The notes: generated by a model from the letters alone, not told the origin. A stretch of 64,000 bases of DNA from Pseudomonas rhizophila (GCF_003033885.1 NZ_CP024081.1:1149897-1213896), one strand, 5' to 3'. Counted from the stretch's first letter, positions 25,415-34,256 are shown. Program-made: numbers and translations.

Positions 25415-25490
25415 TGTATTGCAGTGTATCTGGCGCGCGGCGGATACACAGGGATTCAAAAAGCCGCGTTGCCCGATACAGACGCGATAC
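25415..25490. promoter_or_regulatory. Cluster of TGTAT/GATAC repeats between the response regulator and DUF2790 genes
   Basis: TGTAT at 25415 and 25425 (10-bp spacing), GGATACAC at 25442, and GATAC at 25475 and 25486 (11-bp spacing). OmpR-family regulators bind direct repeats with this spacing, so this is a candidate autoregulatory and DUF2790 promoter site. Confidence 0.45.
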
Positions 25491-25577
25491 CTCACGGGCA
25501 TTCAATGGCATCCATCGAGGCGGCACAACACGCCCCGGCCGAAAAACACACCCATTGAATGCATCGAGGATACCGCC

Positions 25578-25841
25578 ATGAACACCAAAGCCGTCTACGC
25601 CGCCTGCCTTTTCGCCGCGCTGAACATCTGCACCTTGTCGGCCCGGGCCGAGAGTCATGTCCAGGCTCAGACCTACGCCTATGGCACCCACCTGGATATC
25701 CAGAAGGTCCTGTCCCTCAGCGAGGATCCGACCCCGGCCTGCGGCGTGGTGAATGCCCGCATGACCTACCTCGACTCAGCGGGCCACAAGCAGGCGCTGG
25801 ACTATCGCAAGCTGGCTGACAACTGCAGCAACCAGAACTGA
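25578..25841 (+). CDS. Small exported DUF2790 protein
   Basis: 87 residues with a signal peptide (cut near ARA-ESH). The mature part has the DUF2790 pattern: YGTHLDIQKVLSLSED, then CGVVNARMTYLDSAG, and ends DNCSNQN, with two Cys likely to form a disulfide. GAGGA lies 7 nt before ATG 25578. These small periplasmic proteins are common and often multicopy in Pseudomonas; their function is unknown. Being divergent from the two-component system suggests it is one of its targets. Confidence 0.88.
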   Translation: MNTKAVYAACLFAALNICTLSARAESHVQAQTYAYGTHLDIQKVLSLSEDPTPACGVVNARMTYLDSAGHKQALDYRKLADNCSNQN

Positions 25842-25873
25842 CTCGCCGTGGCAGCCAACCTGTGGCAGTAAAT

Positions 25874-25964
25874 CTGTGGGAGCAAAGCTTGCTCGCGATG
25901 CAGGCGCCTCGATTCCTGGCAATACCGCGTCATCGTTTATCGCGAGCAAGCTTTGCTCCCACAG
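25874..25964. repeat. Inverted REP pair (GGGAGCAAAGCTTGCTC subtype)
   Basis: Arms TGTGGGAGCAAAGCTTGCTC and the reverse complement, a subtype different from the GAGCCTGCTCGC repeats. Confidence 0.82.
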
Positions 25965-26019
25965 AGGCGCCGCCCGATTTGGTGTGTTCAGTCTATCTAC
26001 CTACCGTTGAGGTGTTGCC

Positions 26020-27231
26020 ATGCTTTTGATCGCTTTTCTGGGCGGGATCCTGACGATCCTCAGTCCCTGCATCCTTCCGGTGGTGCCGTTTCTGTTTGCC
26101 CGGGCCAATCGCTCGCGGGGCTCGGTACTGCTGACGCTGGCCGGCATGGTGCTGACGTTTGACCTGGTTTCGAGTCTGGCGGTGGTCAGCAGCGAGTGGG
26201 TGGTGCGAGCCAGCAGCGTTGGCCGGCAAATCGCTCTGTGGGTGATGGTGCTGTTCGCCTTGTCGCTGATGTTCAGCCGGGTCGGTATATGGCTGGCGCG
26301 GCCGCTGGTGAGCCTGGGCAACCGTATCGATAACGGTGCCGGACGGATGGCCGGGCCTGTGGGCTCGGTGCTGATCGGGGTCGCCACCGGGCTGCTCTGG
26401 GCGCCGTGTGCCGGGCCGATACTCGGGGTGATTCTGACCGGGGCCATGCTGCAAGGCGCGAGTGCTGAAACCAGTCTGCTGCTGCTCGCTTACGGGCTGG
26501 GCAGTGCCTTGTCGCTGGGTGTGCTGATCCTGGCCGGGCGCGGATTGGCCGACCGCCTCAAGCTGTCATTGCCGATCACCACCTGGCTGCGCCGGGGTAC
26601 CGGTGTCGTGGTATTGCTGGCAGCCGTGGCGATTGGCACGGGTGCCGATGATCGCCTGTTGGCCAGTACCTCCTCCCAAGGGGCTGCGACCCTGGAGCAG
26701 GGGGTACTGAAGAATGTGCCCAAGGCCATCGATTACCTGGTCGAAAAGGCGAGCGCGGCCCCCCTGGAATCGCTTCAGCCTCAGGGCGAGATGCCATCCC
26801 TGGAGGGCGCCGTGCAATGGTTGAACTCGCCACCCTTGAGCAGCGAGTCACTGCGGGGCAAGGTGGTGCTGGTGGATTTCTGGACTTATGACTGCATCAA
26901 CTGCCAGCGCACGCTGCCCTATGTGAACGATTGGGCGCGCAAGTACGAGAAGGAGGGGCTGGTGGTGATCGGCGTGCACACACCTGAGTACGGCTACGAG
27001 AAAATCATCGACAACGTGCGCGAGCAGGTTCGCAAGCTGGGGATCAACTACCCGGTGGCCATCGATAACCAATATGCAATCTGGCGCGCTTTCAACAATC
27101 AGTACTGGCCAGCCCACTACTTCATCGATGCCAAGGGTCAGGTGCGCTACAGCCACTTTGGCGAAGGGCGGTATGCCGAGCAGGAACGGGTGATTGAGCA
27201 ATTGTTGGAGGAAGCCAAGGCCAGCCAGTAA
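26020..27231 (+). CDS. DipZ-like CcdA/thioredoxin fusion protein
   Basis: 403 residues. The N-terminal half is a CcdA/DsbD-type membrane domain of six helices with the paired Cys of the family (ILSPCILPVVPF and LLWAPCAGPILG). After a linker, residues 265-400 form a thioredoxin-like domain with a CINC active site (VDFWTYDCINCQRTLPYV) and cis-Pro region (WPAHYFID). It passes electrons from cytoplasmic thioredoxin to the periplasm, for disulfide reduction, cytochrome c maturation or methionine sulfoxide/copper defence. GAGG lies 7 nt before ATG 26020. Its N-terminus begins directly with the first helix, as in DipZ. Substrate unknown. Confidence 0.9.
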   Translation: MLLIAFLGGILTILSPCILPVVPFLFARANRSRGSVLLTLAGMVLTFDLVSSLAVVSSEWVVRASSVGRQIALWVMVLFALSLMFSRVGIWLARPLVSLGNRIDNGAGRMAGPVGSVLIGVATGLLWAPCAGPILGVILTGAMLQGASAETSLLLLAYGLGSALSLGVLILAGRGLADRLKLSLPITTWLRRGTGVVVLLAAVAIGTGADDRLLASTSSQGAATLEQGVLKNVPKAIDYLVEKASAAPLESLQPQGEMPSLEGAVQWLNSPPLSSESLRGKVVLVDFWTYDCINCQRTLPYVNDWARKYEKEGLVVIGVHTPEYGYEKIIDNVREQVRKLGINYPVAIDNQYAIWRAFNNQYWPAHYFIDAKGQVRYSHFGEGRYAEQERVIEQLLEEAKASQ

Positions 27232-27266
27232 CCCGTGGCGAGGGAGCTTGCTTGAGGCGAAGGGAT

Positions 27267-27359
27267 CTGTGGGAGCAAGGCTTGCCCGCGATAGCCGCAC
27301 CGCGGTCGAACAATTGAACCGCGTTATCGTTCATCGCGGGCAAGCCTTGCTCCCACAGA
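27267..27359. repeat. Inverted REP pair (GCAAGGCTTGCCCGC subtype)
   Basis: Arms CTGTGGGAGCAAGGCTTGCC and the reverse complement. A truncated GGCGAGGGAGCTTGC fragment precedes it at 27236-27255. Confidence 0.82.
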
Positions 27360-27458
27360 TGAATCCCTCCCTACTAGGAATTGCGTAGCCGTGCTGGCCC
27401 CTTGCTCTTTCCAAGGTTGTCAAACTTCTTTTATTTCAGAAAGTTGGGCGACAAACCT

Positions 27459-27788
27459 ATGCGGATTTCTATGTGGGTCGTGGTGACGTGTCTCTTGGTC
27501 GCCGTTTCGCTTGAGGCTCAGGCAAAGGCCCTGACGAAAAACCAGCAGTCGGTGTGCCGTTGGGGTTCGGACATTGCCGCCGGCGCCCAGGCGTCGAAGC
27601 TTTCCGGGATCACCTTGTACGGCGCGCGTAAAAGGTTGCAGGTGCGCAAGTTTCCCCGGCCGTGGATGCGCATGACCGCCCTGGGCATCACCGAACAGAC
27701 CTATAACAGCGCTTCACGTCTCAAGCCCGCGGCCATCAAGCAGACCTACTACGAACAGTGCGTGCGGCATGCGCTGGCGCGAAGATAA
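27459..27788 (+). CDS. Small exported protein of unknown function
   Basis: 109 residues. A signal peptide (MRISMWVVVTCLLVAVSL, cut near AQA-KAL) is followed by a basic mature protein of about 85 residues (predicted pI high) with two Cys (VCRWG and QCVRHA), probably a disulfide. I do not recognise the family. No strong Shine-Dalgarno is seen before ATG 27459 and an in-frame extension to 27381 exists, but only the 27459 start gives a signal peptide. It sits convergent to acoR. Confidence 0.72.
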   Translation: MRISMWVVVTCLLVAVSLEAQAKALTKNQQSVCRWGSDIAAGAQASKLSGITLYGARKRLQVRKFPRPWMRMTALGITEQTYNSASRLKPAAIKQTYYEQCVRHALARR

Positions 27789-27796
27789 GCGTTGGT

Positions 27797-29677
27797 TCAC
27801 GCCGGGCTTCTGCCGGGCATTTCGATGCCATGCAGGTGAACCCTTCGATACAGGGTCGCTCGGGAAATGCCCAGCGCCCGTGCAGCGGCGGTGGGCTTCC
27901 AGCGATGCCGCACCAGCGCATCGAGCAGCATCTGACGCTCCGGGCTGGCGCTGGGTTGTGGTGCGTCCACAGGCGCTTGTGTGCAGTGCAATGACTCGGG
28001 CAGGTGACTGAGCTGGATCACACTCGCCTCGCTCACCGCGCAGGCGTAGCGCAGCACATGACGCAACTGACGGATATTGCCCGGCCAGTGATAACCAAGC
28101 AGGCATTCCAGGGCTGCGCCGCTCAATTGCGCCATCCCCCCGCACTGCGCCGATTCCTCCTCAAGGATGCGGTTGATCAACGCCAGCCGATCACTGCGCT
28201 CACGCAGCGGCGGCAGTTGGAAGCGGGCGCCGCCGAGGCGAAAGTACAGATCCTCGCGAAACCCGCCGGCGGCAACCAATGTTTCCAGGTCGCGGTGGGT
28301 GGCGCAGATCACCTGAATGTCCACGGCCCTGCGCCGTGACGCTCCCAGTGGCGCCACTTCACCTTCGGCCAATACTCTTAGCAGGCGCGTTTGCAAAGCC
28401 AGCGGCATGTCACCGATTTCATCCAGAAACAGTGTGCCGCCATCGGCTTGTTGCAGCAGGCCCTGCATACCTTTGGCCGAGGCCCCGGTGAAGGCCCCGG
28501 CAACGTAGCCGAACAACTCGCTTTCGATCAGGCTTTCGGGAATCGCCGCGCAGTTCAATGCCACGAACGGCCGGTCACGACGCTGGCTGGCCTGATGCAG
28601 TTGGCGGGCAAATACCTCCTTGCCGGAGCCGGTTTCGCCCTGGATCAGCACCGGCAAGTTGCGATCCTTGACCCGTACCGCCAGACGCAGGCTGTCGGCC
28701 AATCGAGGATCCAGCTCCACCGGGGCCATGGCAACCCGGGGGCGCGGATTGGCCCGCTGTCGCGGCGCACTCAGACGACCATGCAAAGGCGACTCGATGC
28801 CGGGGCTGGACAGCGGATACAGACGCTCGTCGCGGGCACGGTGCAGCAGTTGCTGGTCGAACACCTGGCTGATGTGCTGCGGCAGTTGGCCGTAGTGTTG
28901 CAGCAGGTACTGGCGGGCTGCGGGGTTCAGGGCTTGCAGGCAACCGTCGTCGTCCCAGGCGAACAGCAAGTCCGGCTGGCTGTCGACGTAGCCGGCGTTG
29001 CGATGGGCCCGCAGCACCCAGTAGCCCTGGGCGCTGCTCATGAAAAACGCCTGTTCGATTTCCCGAGCGCTCTGGACCACCATCTGCCGGATCAGGTGCT
29101 GTGAGCGTCGATCATCCGGTGAACGCACCGCCGAGACATCCAGAACCCCGAGCAACTGCCCTTGCGGGTCGAAAACCGGCGCGGCGGAGCAGGTCAGGCC
29201 GATGAACGCCGCCCGGAAATGATCGCGCTTGTGCACCGTCACCGGGGCTTTGGCCGTGAGCACCGCCGCCACGCCGCAGGTGCCTTCTTCCCCCTCCGAC
29301 CAGCAGGTGCCCAAGTACAGCCCGGCCTTGCGGCAGTCATTGCGAATGGTGGTTTCCACCCGGTAATCGATGGTCTGGCCCTGGGCATCGGTGAGCAGCA
29401 CGCAGTAGTCGGCATCCCGCACCCGACCATGCAGCCGGGCGACTTCTTCGCTGGCGATATTAAGGAACAGTTCCGAGCGCTCGCGGCATTGCTTGAGCAC
29501 GTCCTGGGACAGGATGCGCGGGCCCTGCAGCGAACCGGGGTCCAGATGATGTTGCTCCATGGAGCGACGCCAGGAGTCGAGGATCAGGTCCGGGACGGGC
29601 AGCTGTGGCAGTTGCGCCGCGTTTTTCAGTACGCGGCTGACGCAATCCACATGCGCCCGGGAGTGAGCGGAAAGCAT
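27797..29677 (-). CDS. acoR: AcoR-type sigma-54-dependent activator of acetoin catabolism
   Basis: 626 residues. An N-terminal GAF-type sensor region (about 55-200, with CGVAAVLTAKAPVTVHKRDH) precedes a middle segment and a AAA+ domain (about 320-545) with Walker A GETGSGKE, an intact sigma-54 contact loop GAFTGA, Walker B GGTLFLDEIGD and the R-finger region. A Fis-type HTH ends the protein (KPTAAARALGISRATLYRRV). Divergent from the aco operon, whose promoter has a perfect -24/-12 element and two palindromes of one design, which are its likely binding sites. Effector presumed to be acetoin or acetaldehyde, as for the family. Confidence 0.93.
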   Translation of the reverse strand: MLSAHSRAHVDCVSRVLKNAAQLPQLPVPDLILDSWRRSMEQHHLDPGSLQGPRILSQDVLKQCRERSELFLNIASEEVARLHGRVRDADYCVLLTDAQGQTIDYRVETTIRNDCRKAGLYLGTCWSEGEEGTCGVAAVLTAKAPVTVHKRDHFRAAFIGLTCSAAPVFDPQGQLLGVLDVSAVRSPDDRRSQHLIRQMVVQSAREIEQAFFMSSAQGYWVLRAHRNAGYVDSQPDLLFAWDDDGCLQALNPAARQYLLQHYGQLPQHISQVFDQQLLHRARDERLYPLSSPGIESPLHGRLSAPRQRANPRPRVAMAPVELDPRLADSLRLAVRVKDRNLPVLIQGETGSGKEVFARQLHQASQRRDRPFVALNCAAIPESLIESELFGYVAGAFTGASAKGMQGLLQQADGGTLFLDEIGDMPLALQTRLLRVLAEGEVAPLGASRRRAVDIQVICATHRDLETLVAAGGFREDLYFRLGGARFQLPPLRERSDRLALINRILEEESAQCGGMAQLSGAALECLLGYHWPGNIRQLRHVLRYACAVSEASVIQLSHLPESLHCTQAPVDAPQPSASPERQMLLDALVRHRWKPTAAARALGISRATLYRRVHLHGIEMPGRSPA

Positions 29678-29767
29678 ACGGGCCTCCGTTTCAGCTTCTT
29701 ATCGTTGTGCGCTCATTAAGCGCCGTTCGTTGTGCGCAGACAAGCTCGGGGAGCCGCACCGGCAAGT

Positions 29768-29786
29768 GTGAGACGCCACGTCTCAC
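29768..29786. promoter_or_regulatory. Upstream activator palindrome 1 (probable AcoR site)
   Basis: GTGAGACG-CCA-CGTCTCAC is a perfect 8-bp inverted repeat. Centre 29777. Confidence 0.6.
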
Positions 29787-29810
29787 GGTCTCGCCAGAAC
29801 CTCGTGCAGG

Positions 29811-29829
29811 CTGACATGTCGCGTCTCAC
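29811..29829. promoter_or_regulatory. Upstream activator palindrome 2 (probable AcoR site)
   Basis: CTGACATG-TCG-CGTCTCAC has the same 8-3-8 layout with one perfect arm and 5 of 8 matches in the other. Centre 29820, 43 bp (about four helical turns) from palindrome 1, so both lie on one face of the DNA. Confidence 0.55.
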
Positions 29830-29905
29830 AGCGCGTGGGTGGATTCCCTCGGAGGAGGCGCTGCGAGGGCTCTGTTCCGGGCCTTTCGCCGGTTCTATCG
29901 GTATC

Positions 29906-29921
29906 TGGCACCGCCCTTGCT
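29906..29921 (+). promoter_or_regulatory. Sigma-54 promoter of the aco operon
   Basis: TGGCAC-N5-TTGCT matches the -24/-12 consensus exactly. The start of transcription would be near 29931, about 110 bp before acoX. Confidence 0.8.
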
Positions 29922-29976
29922 CTAGCGTCTGCAACCGACCCGTTCGGACTGCCAATAATAAAAAACGAGGTGTCCC

Positions 29977-30042
29977 ATGTCTCTGCACCGAGGGTTTTGC
30001 TGCCCAGGTCGTCCATCTACTCAACTGCCGGTGGCGCCATGA
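29977..30042 (+). CDS. 21-codon leader ORF coupled to acoX
   Basis: ATG 29977 follows GAGG by 6 nt and opens MSLHRGFCCPGRPSTQLPVA, plus a final Pro. Its TGA (30040-30042) overlaps the acoX ATG (30039-30041) as ATGA. acoX has no good ribosome site of its own, so it may be translated by coupling. It lies on the transcript made from the sigma-54 promoter. It could instead be chance; a conserved peptide in related strains would decide. Confidence 0.5.
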   Translation: MSLHRGFCCPGRPSTQLPVAP

Positions 30043-31112
30043 GTCGCCGTCCACTGACCGTGGGCATCATTGCCAACCCGGCGTCGGGGCGCGATGTGCG
30101 ACGCCTGACCGCCAACGCCGGGTTGTTTTCCAGCACCGACAAGGTTTCGGTGATCCAGCGGCTGCTGGCCGCCTTTGGTGCCACCGGTATCGAGCAGGTC
30201 CTGATGCCGACCGACATGACCGGCATTGCCGCCGCGGTGCTGAGGAACAGCCACAGCCGCCAGGCGCGCAGCAGCCATTGGCCGGCCCTGGAATTTCTCG
30301 ACCTGACGCTGCGCCAGACCGTCGAAGATACGCGTCAGGCCGCCCGCCTGATGGCAGAACGCGAGGTGAGCCTGATCGCCGTGCTGGGCGGCGACGGCAC
30401 CCACAAGGCCGTGGCCGCCGAAGTCGGTGATATCCCGCTGCTGACCCTCTCCACGGGCACCAATAACGCCTTCCCCGAACTGCGCGAAGCCACCAGTGCC
30501 GGATTGGCCGGTGGGTTGTACGCCAGCGGCCGGATACCTGCGCAGATCGGCCTGCGTCGCAACAAACGCCTGTTGGTCTGCGATGCCGGACGCGGTTTGC
30601 GCGAAGTCGCCCTGGTGGACGTCGCCGTGTCGCCGCTGCGCTTTGTCGGCGCCCGGGCCATCAGTCGGGCGCAGGACCTGGCCGAGGTGTTCGTGACCTT
30701 CGCCGAGCCGCAATCCATCGGCCTGTCGGCGCTGTGCGGCTTGTGGTTCCCGGTGTCACGCCAGGCAGCGGGTGGTGCCTGGATGCGCCTGGACCCGCAA
30801 TCGCCCGAAGCGTTGCTGGTGCCGCTGGCCCCTGGTCTGTTGCAAGGCTGTGGCGTGCTCGCCGCCGGGCCCCTGGAGCCTGGCATCGCCCATGGCCTGT
30901 CGCTCTCCAGAGGCACCCTGGCCCTGGACGGCGAACGGGAAATCGAATTCAACGCGCAGGACCGGCCCACGGTCACCCTCGATGCCGGCGGCCCGCTGAG
31001 CATCGATGTCAACGCGGTGCTGGCCTACGCCGCGCAACAGCGTTTGCTGGCCATCGGCCGCGAACACCCGCAACACCCTCTGAATCTTCAAGAAGACACC
31101 CCAGGAGAATAA
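30039..31112 (+). CDS. acoX: AcoX, ATP-NAD kinase-like protein of acetoin operons
   Basis: 357 residues. The N-terminus starts VGIIANPASGRDVRR and contains the NAD/diacylglycerol-kinase-like GGDGTHKAVAAE motif and STGTNNAFPEL (both parts of the nucleotide site). AcoX is found in many aco operons but its exact role is not settled. It is the first enzyme-size gene after the leader ORF and ends 3 bp before the acoA ATG. The open frame extends further upstream (to 29835), but 30039 gives the recognisable start. Confidence 0.88.
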   Translation: MSRRPLTVGIIANPASGRDVRRLTANAGLFSSTDKVSVIQRLLAAFGATGIEQVLMPTDMTGIAAAVLRNSHSRQARSSHWPALEFLDLTLRQTVEDTRQAARLMAEREVSLIAVLGGDGTHKAVAAEVGDIPLLTLSTGTNNAFPELREATSAGLAGGLYASGRIPAQIGLRRNKRLLVCDAGRGLREVALVDVAVSPLRFVGARAISRAQDLAEVFVTFAEPQSIGLSALCGLWFPVSRQAAGGAWMRLDPQSPEALLVPLAPGLLQGCGVLAAGPLEPGIAHGLSLSRGTLALDGEREIEFNAQDRPTVTLDAGGPLSIDVNAVLAYAAQQRLLAIGREHPQHPLNLQEDTPGE

Positions 31113-31114
31113 AA

Positions 31115-32092
31115 ATGTCGACACCGCTCACCCACGATCAACTGCTGCACGCCTATCAGGTGATGCGCACCATCCGCGCTTTCGAAGAGCGCCTGCACGT
31201 GGAGTTCGCCACTGGCGAGATTCCCGGTTTCGTCCACCTGTATGCCGGCGAAGAGGCGTCGGCCGCCGGCGTCATGGCCCATTTGGGCGATGACGATTGC
31301 ATCGCCTCCAACCACCGAGGCCACGGTCATTGCATCGCCAAGGGCGTGGACGTGTACGGGATGATGGCCGAGATCTACGGCAAGAAGACCGGCGTCTGCC
31401 AAGGCAAGGGCGGCTCCATGCACATTGCCGATTTCGAGAAAGGCATGCTCGGCGCCAATGGCATTGTCGGGGCGGGCGCGCCCCTGGTGGTGGGCGCCGC
31501 GCTGGCCGCCCGGCTCAAGGGCACCGACAGCGTCGCCGTGGTGTTTTTCGGTGATGGTGGCTCCAACGAAGGCGCGGTATTCGAAGCCATGAACATGGCC
31601 TCGGTGTGGAACCTGCCGTGCCTGTTCATCGCTGAAAACAATGGCTACGCCGAAGCCACCGCGTCCAATTGGTCGGTGGCCTGCGATCACATTGCCGACC
31701 GCGCCGCCGGTTTCGGCATGCCCGGGGTGACGGTGGATGGCTTTGACTTCTTTGCCGTGCATGAAGCCGCCGGGGCCGCCGTCGAACGCGCCCGTGCCGG
31801 GGAGGGGCCTTCGCTGATCGAGGTCAAGCTGACCCGTTACTACGGCCACTTCGAGGGCGATGCCCAGACTTATCGGGCACCCGACGAGGTCAAGCATTTT
31901 CGCGAGAACCAGGATTGCCTGATGCAGTTTCGCGAGCGCACCACGCGGGCCGGATTGCTCACCGTCGAGCAGTTGGACCAGATCGACAAGGAGATCGAGT
32001 TGCTGATCGAAAACGCCGTGTACAAAGCCAAGTCCGATCCCAAGCCCACCGCGGCGGACCTGCTGACCGACGTCTACGTCTCCTATCCCTGA
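31115..32092 (+). CDS. acoA: Acetoin dehydrogenase E1 alpha subunit (AcoA)
   Basis: 325 residues, thiamine diphosphate-dependent E1 alpha. Characteristic parts: THDQLLHAYQVMRTIRAFEE, HRGHGHCIAKG, GKGGSMHI, the TPP/Mg motif FFGDGGSNEGAVFEAMNMAS with the late ENN, and YYGHFEGD. With AcoB it splits acetoin to acetaldehyde and an acetyl group passed to AcoC, giving acetyl-CoA. CAGGAG precedes ATG 31115. Second main gene of the aco operon. Confidence 0.95.
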   Translation: MSTPLTHDQLLHAYQVMRTIRAFEERLHVEFATGEIPGFVHLYAGEEASAAGVMAHLGDDDCIASNHRGHGHCIAKGVDVYGMMAEIYGKKTGVCQGKGGSMHIADFEKGMLGANGIVGAGAPLVVGAALAARLKGTDSVAVVFFGDGGSNEGAVFEAMNMASVWNLPCLFIAENNGYAEATASNWSVACDHIADRAAGFGMPGVTVDGFDFFAVHEAAGAAVERARAGEGPSLIEVKLTRYYGHFEGDAQTYRAPDEVKHFRENQDCLMQFRERTTRAGLLTVEQLDQIDKEIELLIENAVYKAKSDPKPTAADLLTDVYVSYP

Positions 32093-32127
32093 ACGCTCTT
32101 CATAAAACAAGAACAGAGAATCCCATC

Positions 32128-33144
32128 ATGGCGAGAAAAATCAGCTATCAGCAGGCAATCAACGAAGCCTTGGCCCAGGAGATGCGCCGCGACTCCAGCG
32201 TCTTCATCATGGGCGAAGACGTCGCCGGTGGTGCCGGCGCGCCCGGTGAAAACGACGCCTGGGGCGGTGTGCTCGGTGTCACCAAGGGGCTTTACGACCA
32301 GTTTCCCGGGCGTGTGCTGGATACGCCGCTGTCGGAAATCGGTTACGTCGGCGCGGCGGTCGGGGCGGCGACCTGTGGCGTGCGCCCGGTGTGCGAACTG
32401 ATGTTCGTCGACTTCGCCGGGTGCTGCCTGGACCAGATCCTCAACCAGGCGGCGAAGTTTCGCTACATGTTCGGCGGCAAGGCCTCCACGCCGCTGGTGA
32501 TCCGCACCATGGTCGGTGCCGGCCTGCGCGCCGCCGCCCAGCATTCCCAAATGCTCACCTCCTTGTGGACGCACATTCCGGGGCTGAAAGTGGTGTGCCC
32601 GTCGTCGCCCTACGACGCTAAGGGCTTGCTGATCCAGGCGATCCGCGACAACGACCCGGTGATCTTCTGCGAGCACAAATTGCTCTACAGCATGCAGGGC
32701 GAGGTGCCGGAAGAGCTCTACACCATTCCCTTCGGCGAGGCCAATTTCCTGCGCGACGGCAAAGACGTGACCCTGGTCTCGTACGGGCGCATGGTCAATA
32801 CCGCGATGGACGCGGCCCGCAGCCTGGCCGGGCGCGGCATCGACTGCGAGGTCATCGACCTGCGCACCACCAGCCCGATGGACGAGGACAGCATCCTGGA
32901 AAGCGTCGAGAAAACCGGGCGCCTGGTGGTCATCGATGAGGCCAACCCACGCTGCTCCATGGCCACCGACATTTCCGCGCTGGTGGCGCAAAAAGCCTTT
33001 GGCGCGCTCAAGGCGCCGATTGAAATGGTCACCGCGCCCCATACCCCGGTGCCGTTCTCCGATGCCCTGGAAGACCTGTACATCCCTGACGCGGCGAAGA
33101 TCGAACAAGCCGTGCTCAACGTGATCGAGTGGAGCAAGCGCTGA
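32128..33144 (+). CDS. acoB: Acetoin dehydrogenase E1 beta subunit (AcoB)
   Basis: 338 residues, transketolase-type E1 beta. Typical blocks: ALAQEMRRDSSVFIMGEDVA, DTPLSEIGYVGAAVGAA, MTSLWTHIPGLKVVCPSSPY-like HSQMLTSLWTHIPGLK, VFCEHKLLY-like IFCEHKLL, and VIDLRTTSPMDEDSILES. It forms the E1 tetramer with AcoA. ATG 32128 lies 35 bp after acoA, and the stop overlaps the next start as ATGA. Confidence 0.95.
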   Translation: MARKISYQQAINEALAQEMRRDSSVFIMGEDVAGGAGAPGENDAWGGVLGVTKGLYDQFPGRVLDTPLSEIGYVGAAVGAATCGVRPVCELMFVDFAGCCLDQILNQAAKFRYMFGGKASTPLVIRTMVGAGLRAAAQHSQMLTSLWTHIPGLKVVCPSSPYDAKGLLIQAIRDNDPVIFCEHKLLYSMQGEVPEELYTIPFGEANFLRDGKDVTLVSYGRMVNTAMDAARSLAGRGIDCEVIDLRTTSPMDEDSILESVEKTGRLVVIDEANPRCSMATDISALVAQKAFGALKAPIEMVTAPHTPVPFSDALEDLYIPDAAKIEQAVLNVIEWSKR

Positions 33145-34256
33145 TGAGCCAGATTCATACCCTGACCATGCCCAAGTGGGGCCTGTCGATGACCGAAGGC
33201 CGGGTCGATGCCTGGCTCAAGGAGGAGGGCCAGGCCATCACCAAGGGTGATGAAGTGATGGACGTGGAAACCGACAAGATTTCCAGCAGCGTCGAAGCGC
33301 CGTTCTCCGGGATCTTGCGGCGGCAGGTTGCCCGACAGGACGAAACCCTGGCGGTCGGCGCCTTGCTCGGGATTGTCGTCGACGGTGAAGCGAGCGATGC
33401 CGAGATCGATGCGGTCATCGAGCAGTTCCAGTCGTCCTTTGTGCCCGGCGACGCTGCCGACGAAGACAGCGGCCCGAAACCGCAGAAAGTCGAACTGGAT
33501 GGCCGGGTGATCCGCTTTTTCGAGCGTGGCGAAGGCGGCACGCCACTGCTGCTGGTGCATGGTTTCGGCGGCGACCTGAACAATTGGCTGTTCAACCACG
33601 AAGCACTGGCGGCCGGGCGTCGGGTCATCGCCCTGGACCTGCCGGGCCATGGCGAATCCGCCAAGACACTGCAACGCGGTGACCTGGACGAACTGAGCGG
33701 CGTGGTGCTGGCCTTGCTCGATCACCTGGACATCAACGCTGTGCATCTGGTGGGGCATTCCATGGGTGGGGCGGTGTCGCTGAACGCCGCGCGCCTGATG
33801 CCCCAGCGAGTGCGGTCGCTGACCTTGATCGGCAGTGCCGGGCTGGGCGCGCAGATCAATGGCAGCTACCTCAAAGGTTTTGTCGAAGCGGCCAACCGCA
33901 ACGCCCTCAAGCCGCAACTGGTGCAACTGTTCTCCAATGCCGAGCTGGTCAACCGGCAGATGCTCGATGACATGCTCAAGTACAAGCGCCTGGAGGGTGT
34001 GGACGCTGCGCTGTTGCAACTGTCAGCGACGCTGTTCGCCGACGGCCGCCAGCAGGTGGATTTACGCGAAGTGGTGCAGGCCGGCCACGTCCCGACGCTG
34101 GTGATCTGGGGCAGCGACGACGCGATCATCCCGGCGGTCCACAGCGATGGGCTGAGTGCCCAGGTCGAGGTGCTGCCTGGCCAGGGGCACATGGTGCAAA
34201 TGGAAGCGGCCGAGCAGGTCAACCGGTTGATCCTAGGGTTCATTGAGCAGCACTGA
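33144..34256 (+). CDS. acoC: Acetoin dehydrogenase E2 (AcoC), lipoyl domain with alpha/beta hydrolase fold
   Basis: 370 residues. Residues 1-80 are a lipoyl domain with the lipoylation Lys in DVETDKISSSVEAP. Residues 115-365 are an alpha/beta-hydrolase domain with the nucleophile motif VGHSMGG, HGFGGDLNNW, and late VIWGSDDAIIPAVH and GQGHMVQ. This layout replaces the catalytic domain of ordinary 2-oxoacid dehydrogenase E2 proteins and is characteristic of AcoC. It accepts the acetyl group from E1 and gives acetyl-CoA. It starts at ATG 33144 overlapping acoB. Confidence 0.94.
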   Translation: MSQIHTLTMPKWGLSMTEGRVDAWLKEEGQAITKGDEVMDVETDKISSSVEAPFSGILRRQVARQDETLAVGALLGIVVDGEASDAEIDAVIEQFQSSFVPGDAADEDSGPKPQKVELDGRVIRFFERGEGGTPLLLVHGFGGDLNNWLFNHEALAAGRRVIALDLPGHGESAKTLQRGDLDELSGVVLALLDHLDINAVHLVGHSMGGAVSLNAARLMPQRVRSLTLIGSAGLGAQINGSYLKGFVEAANRNALKPQLVQLFSNAELVNRQMLDDMLKYKRLEGVDAALLQLSATLFADGRQQVDLREVVQAGHVPTLVIWGSDDAIIPAVHSDGLSAQVEVLPGQGHMVQMEAAEQVNRLILGFIEQH

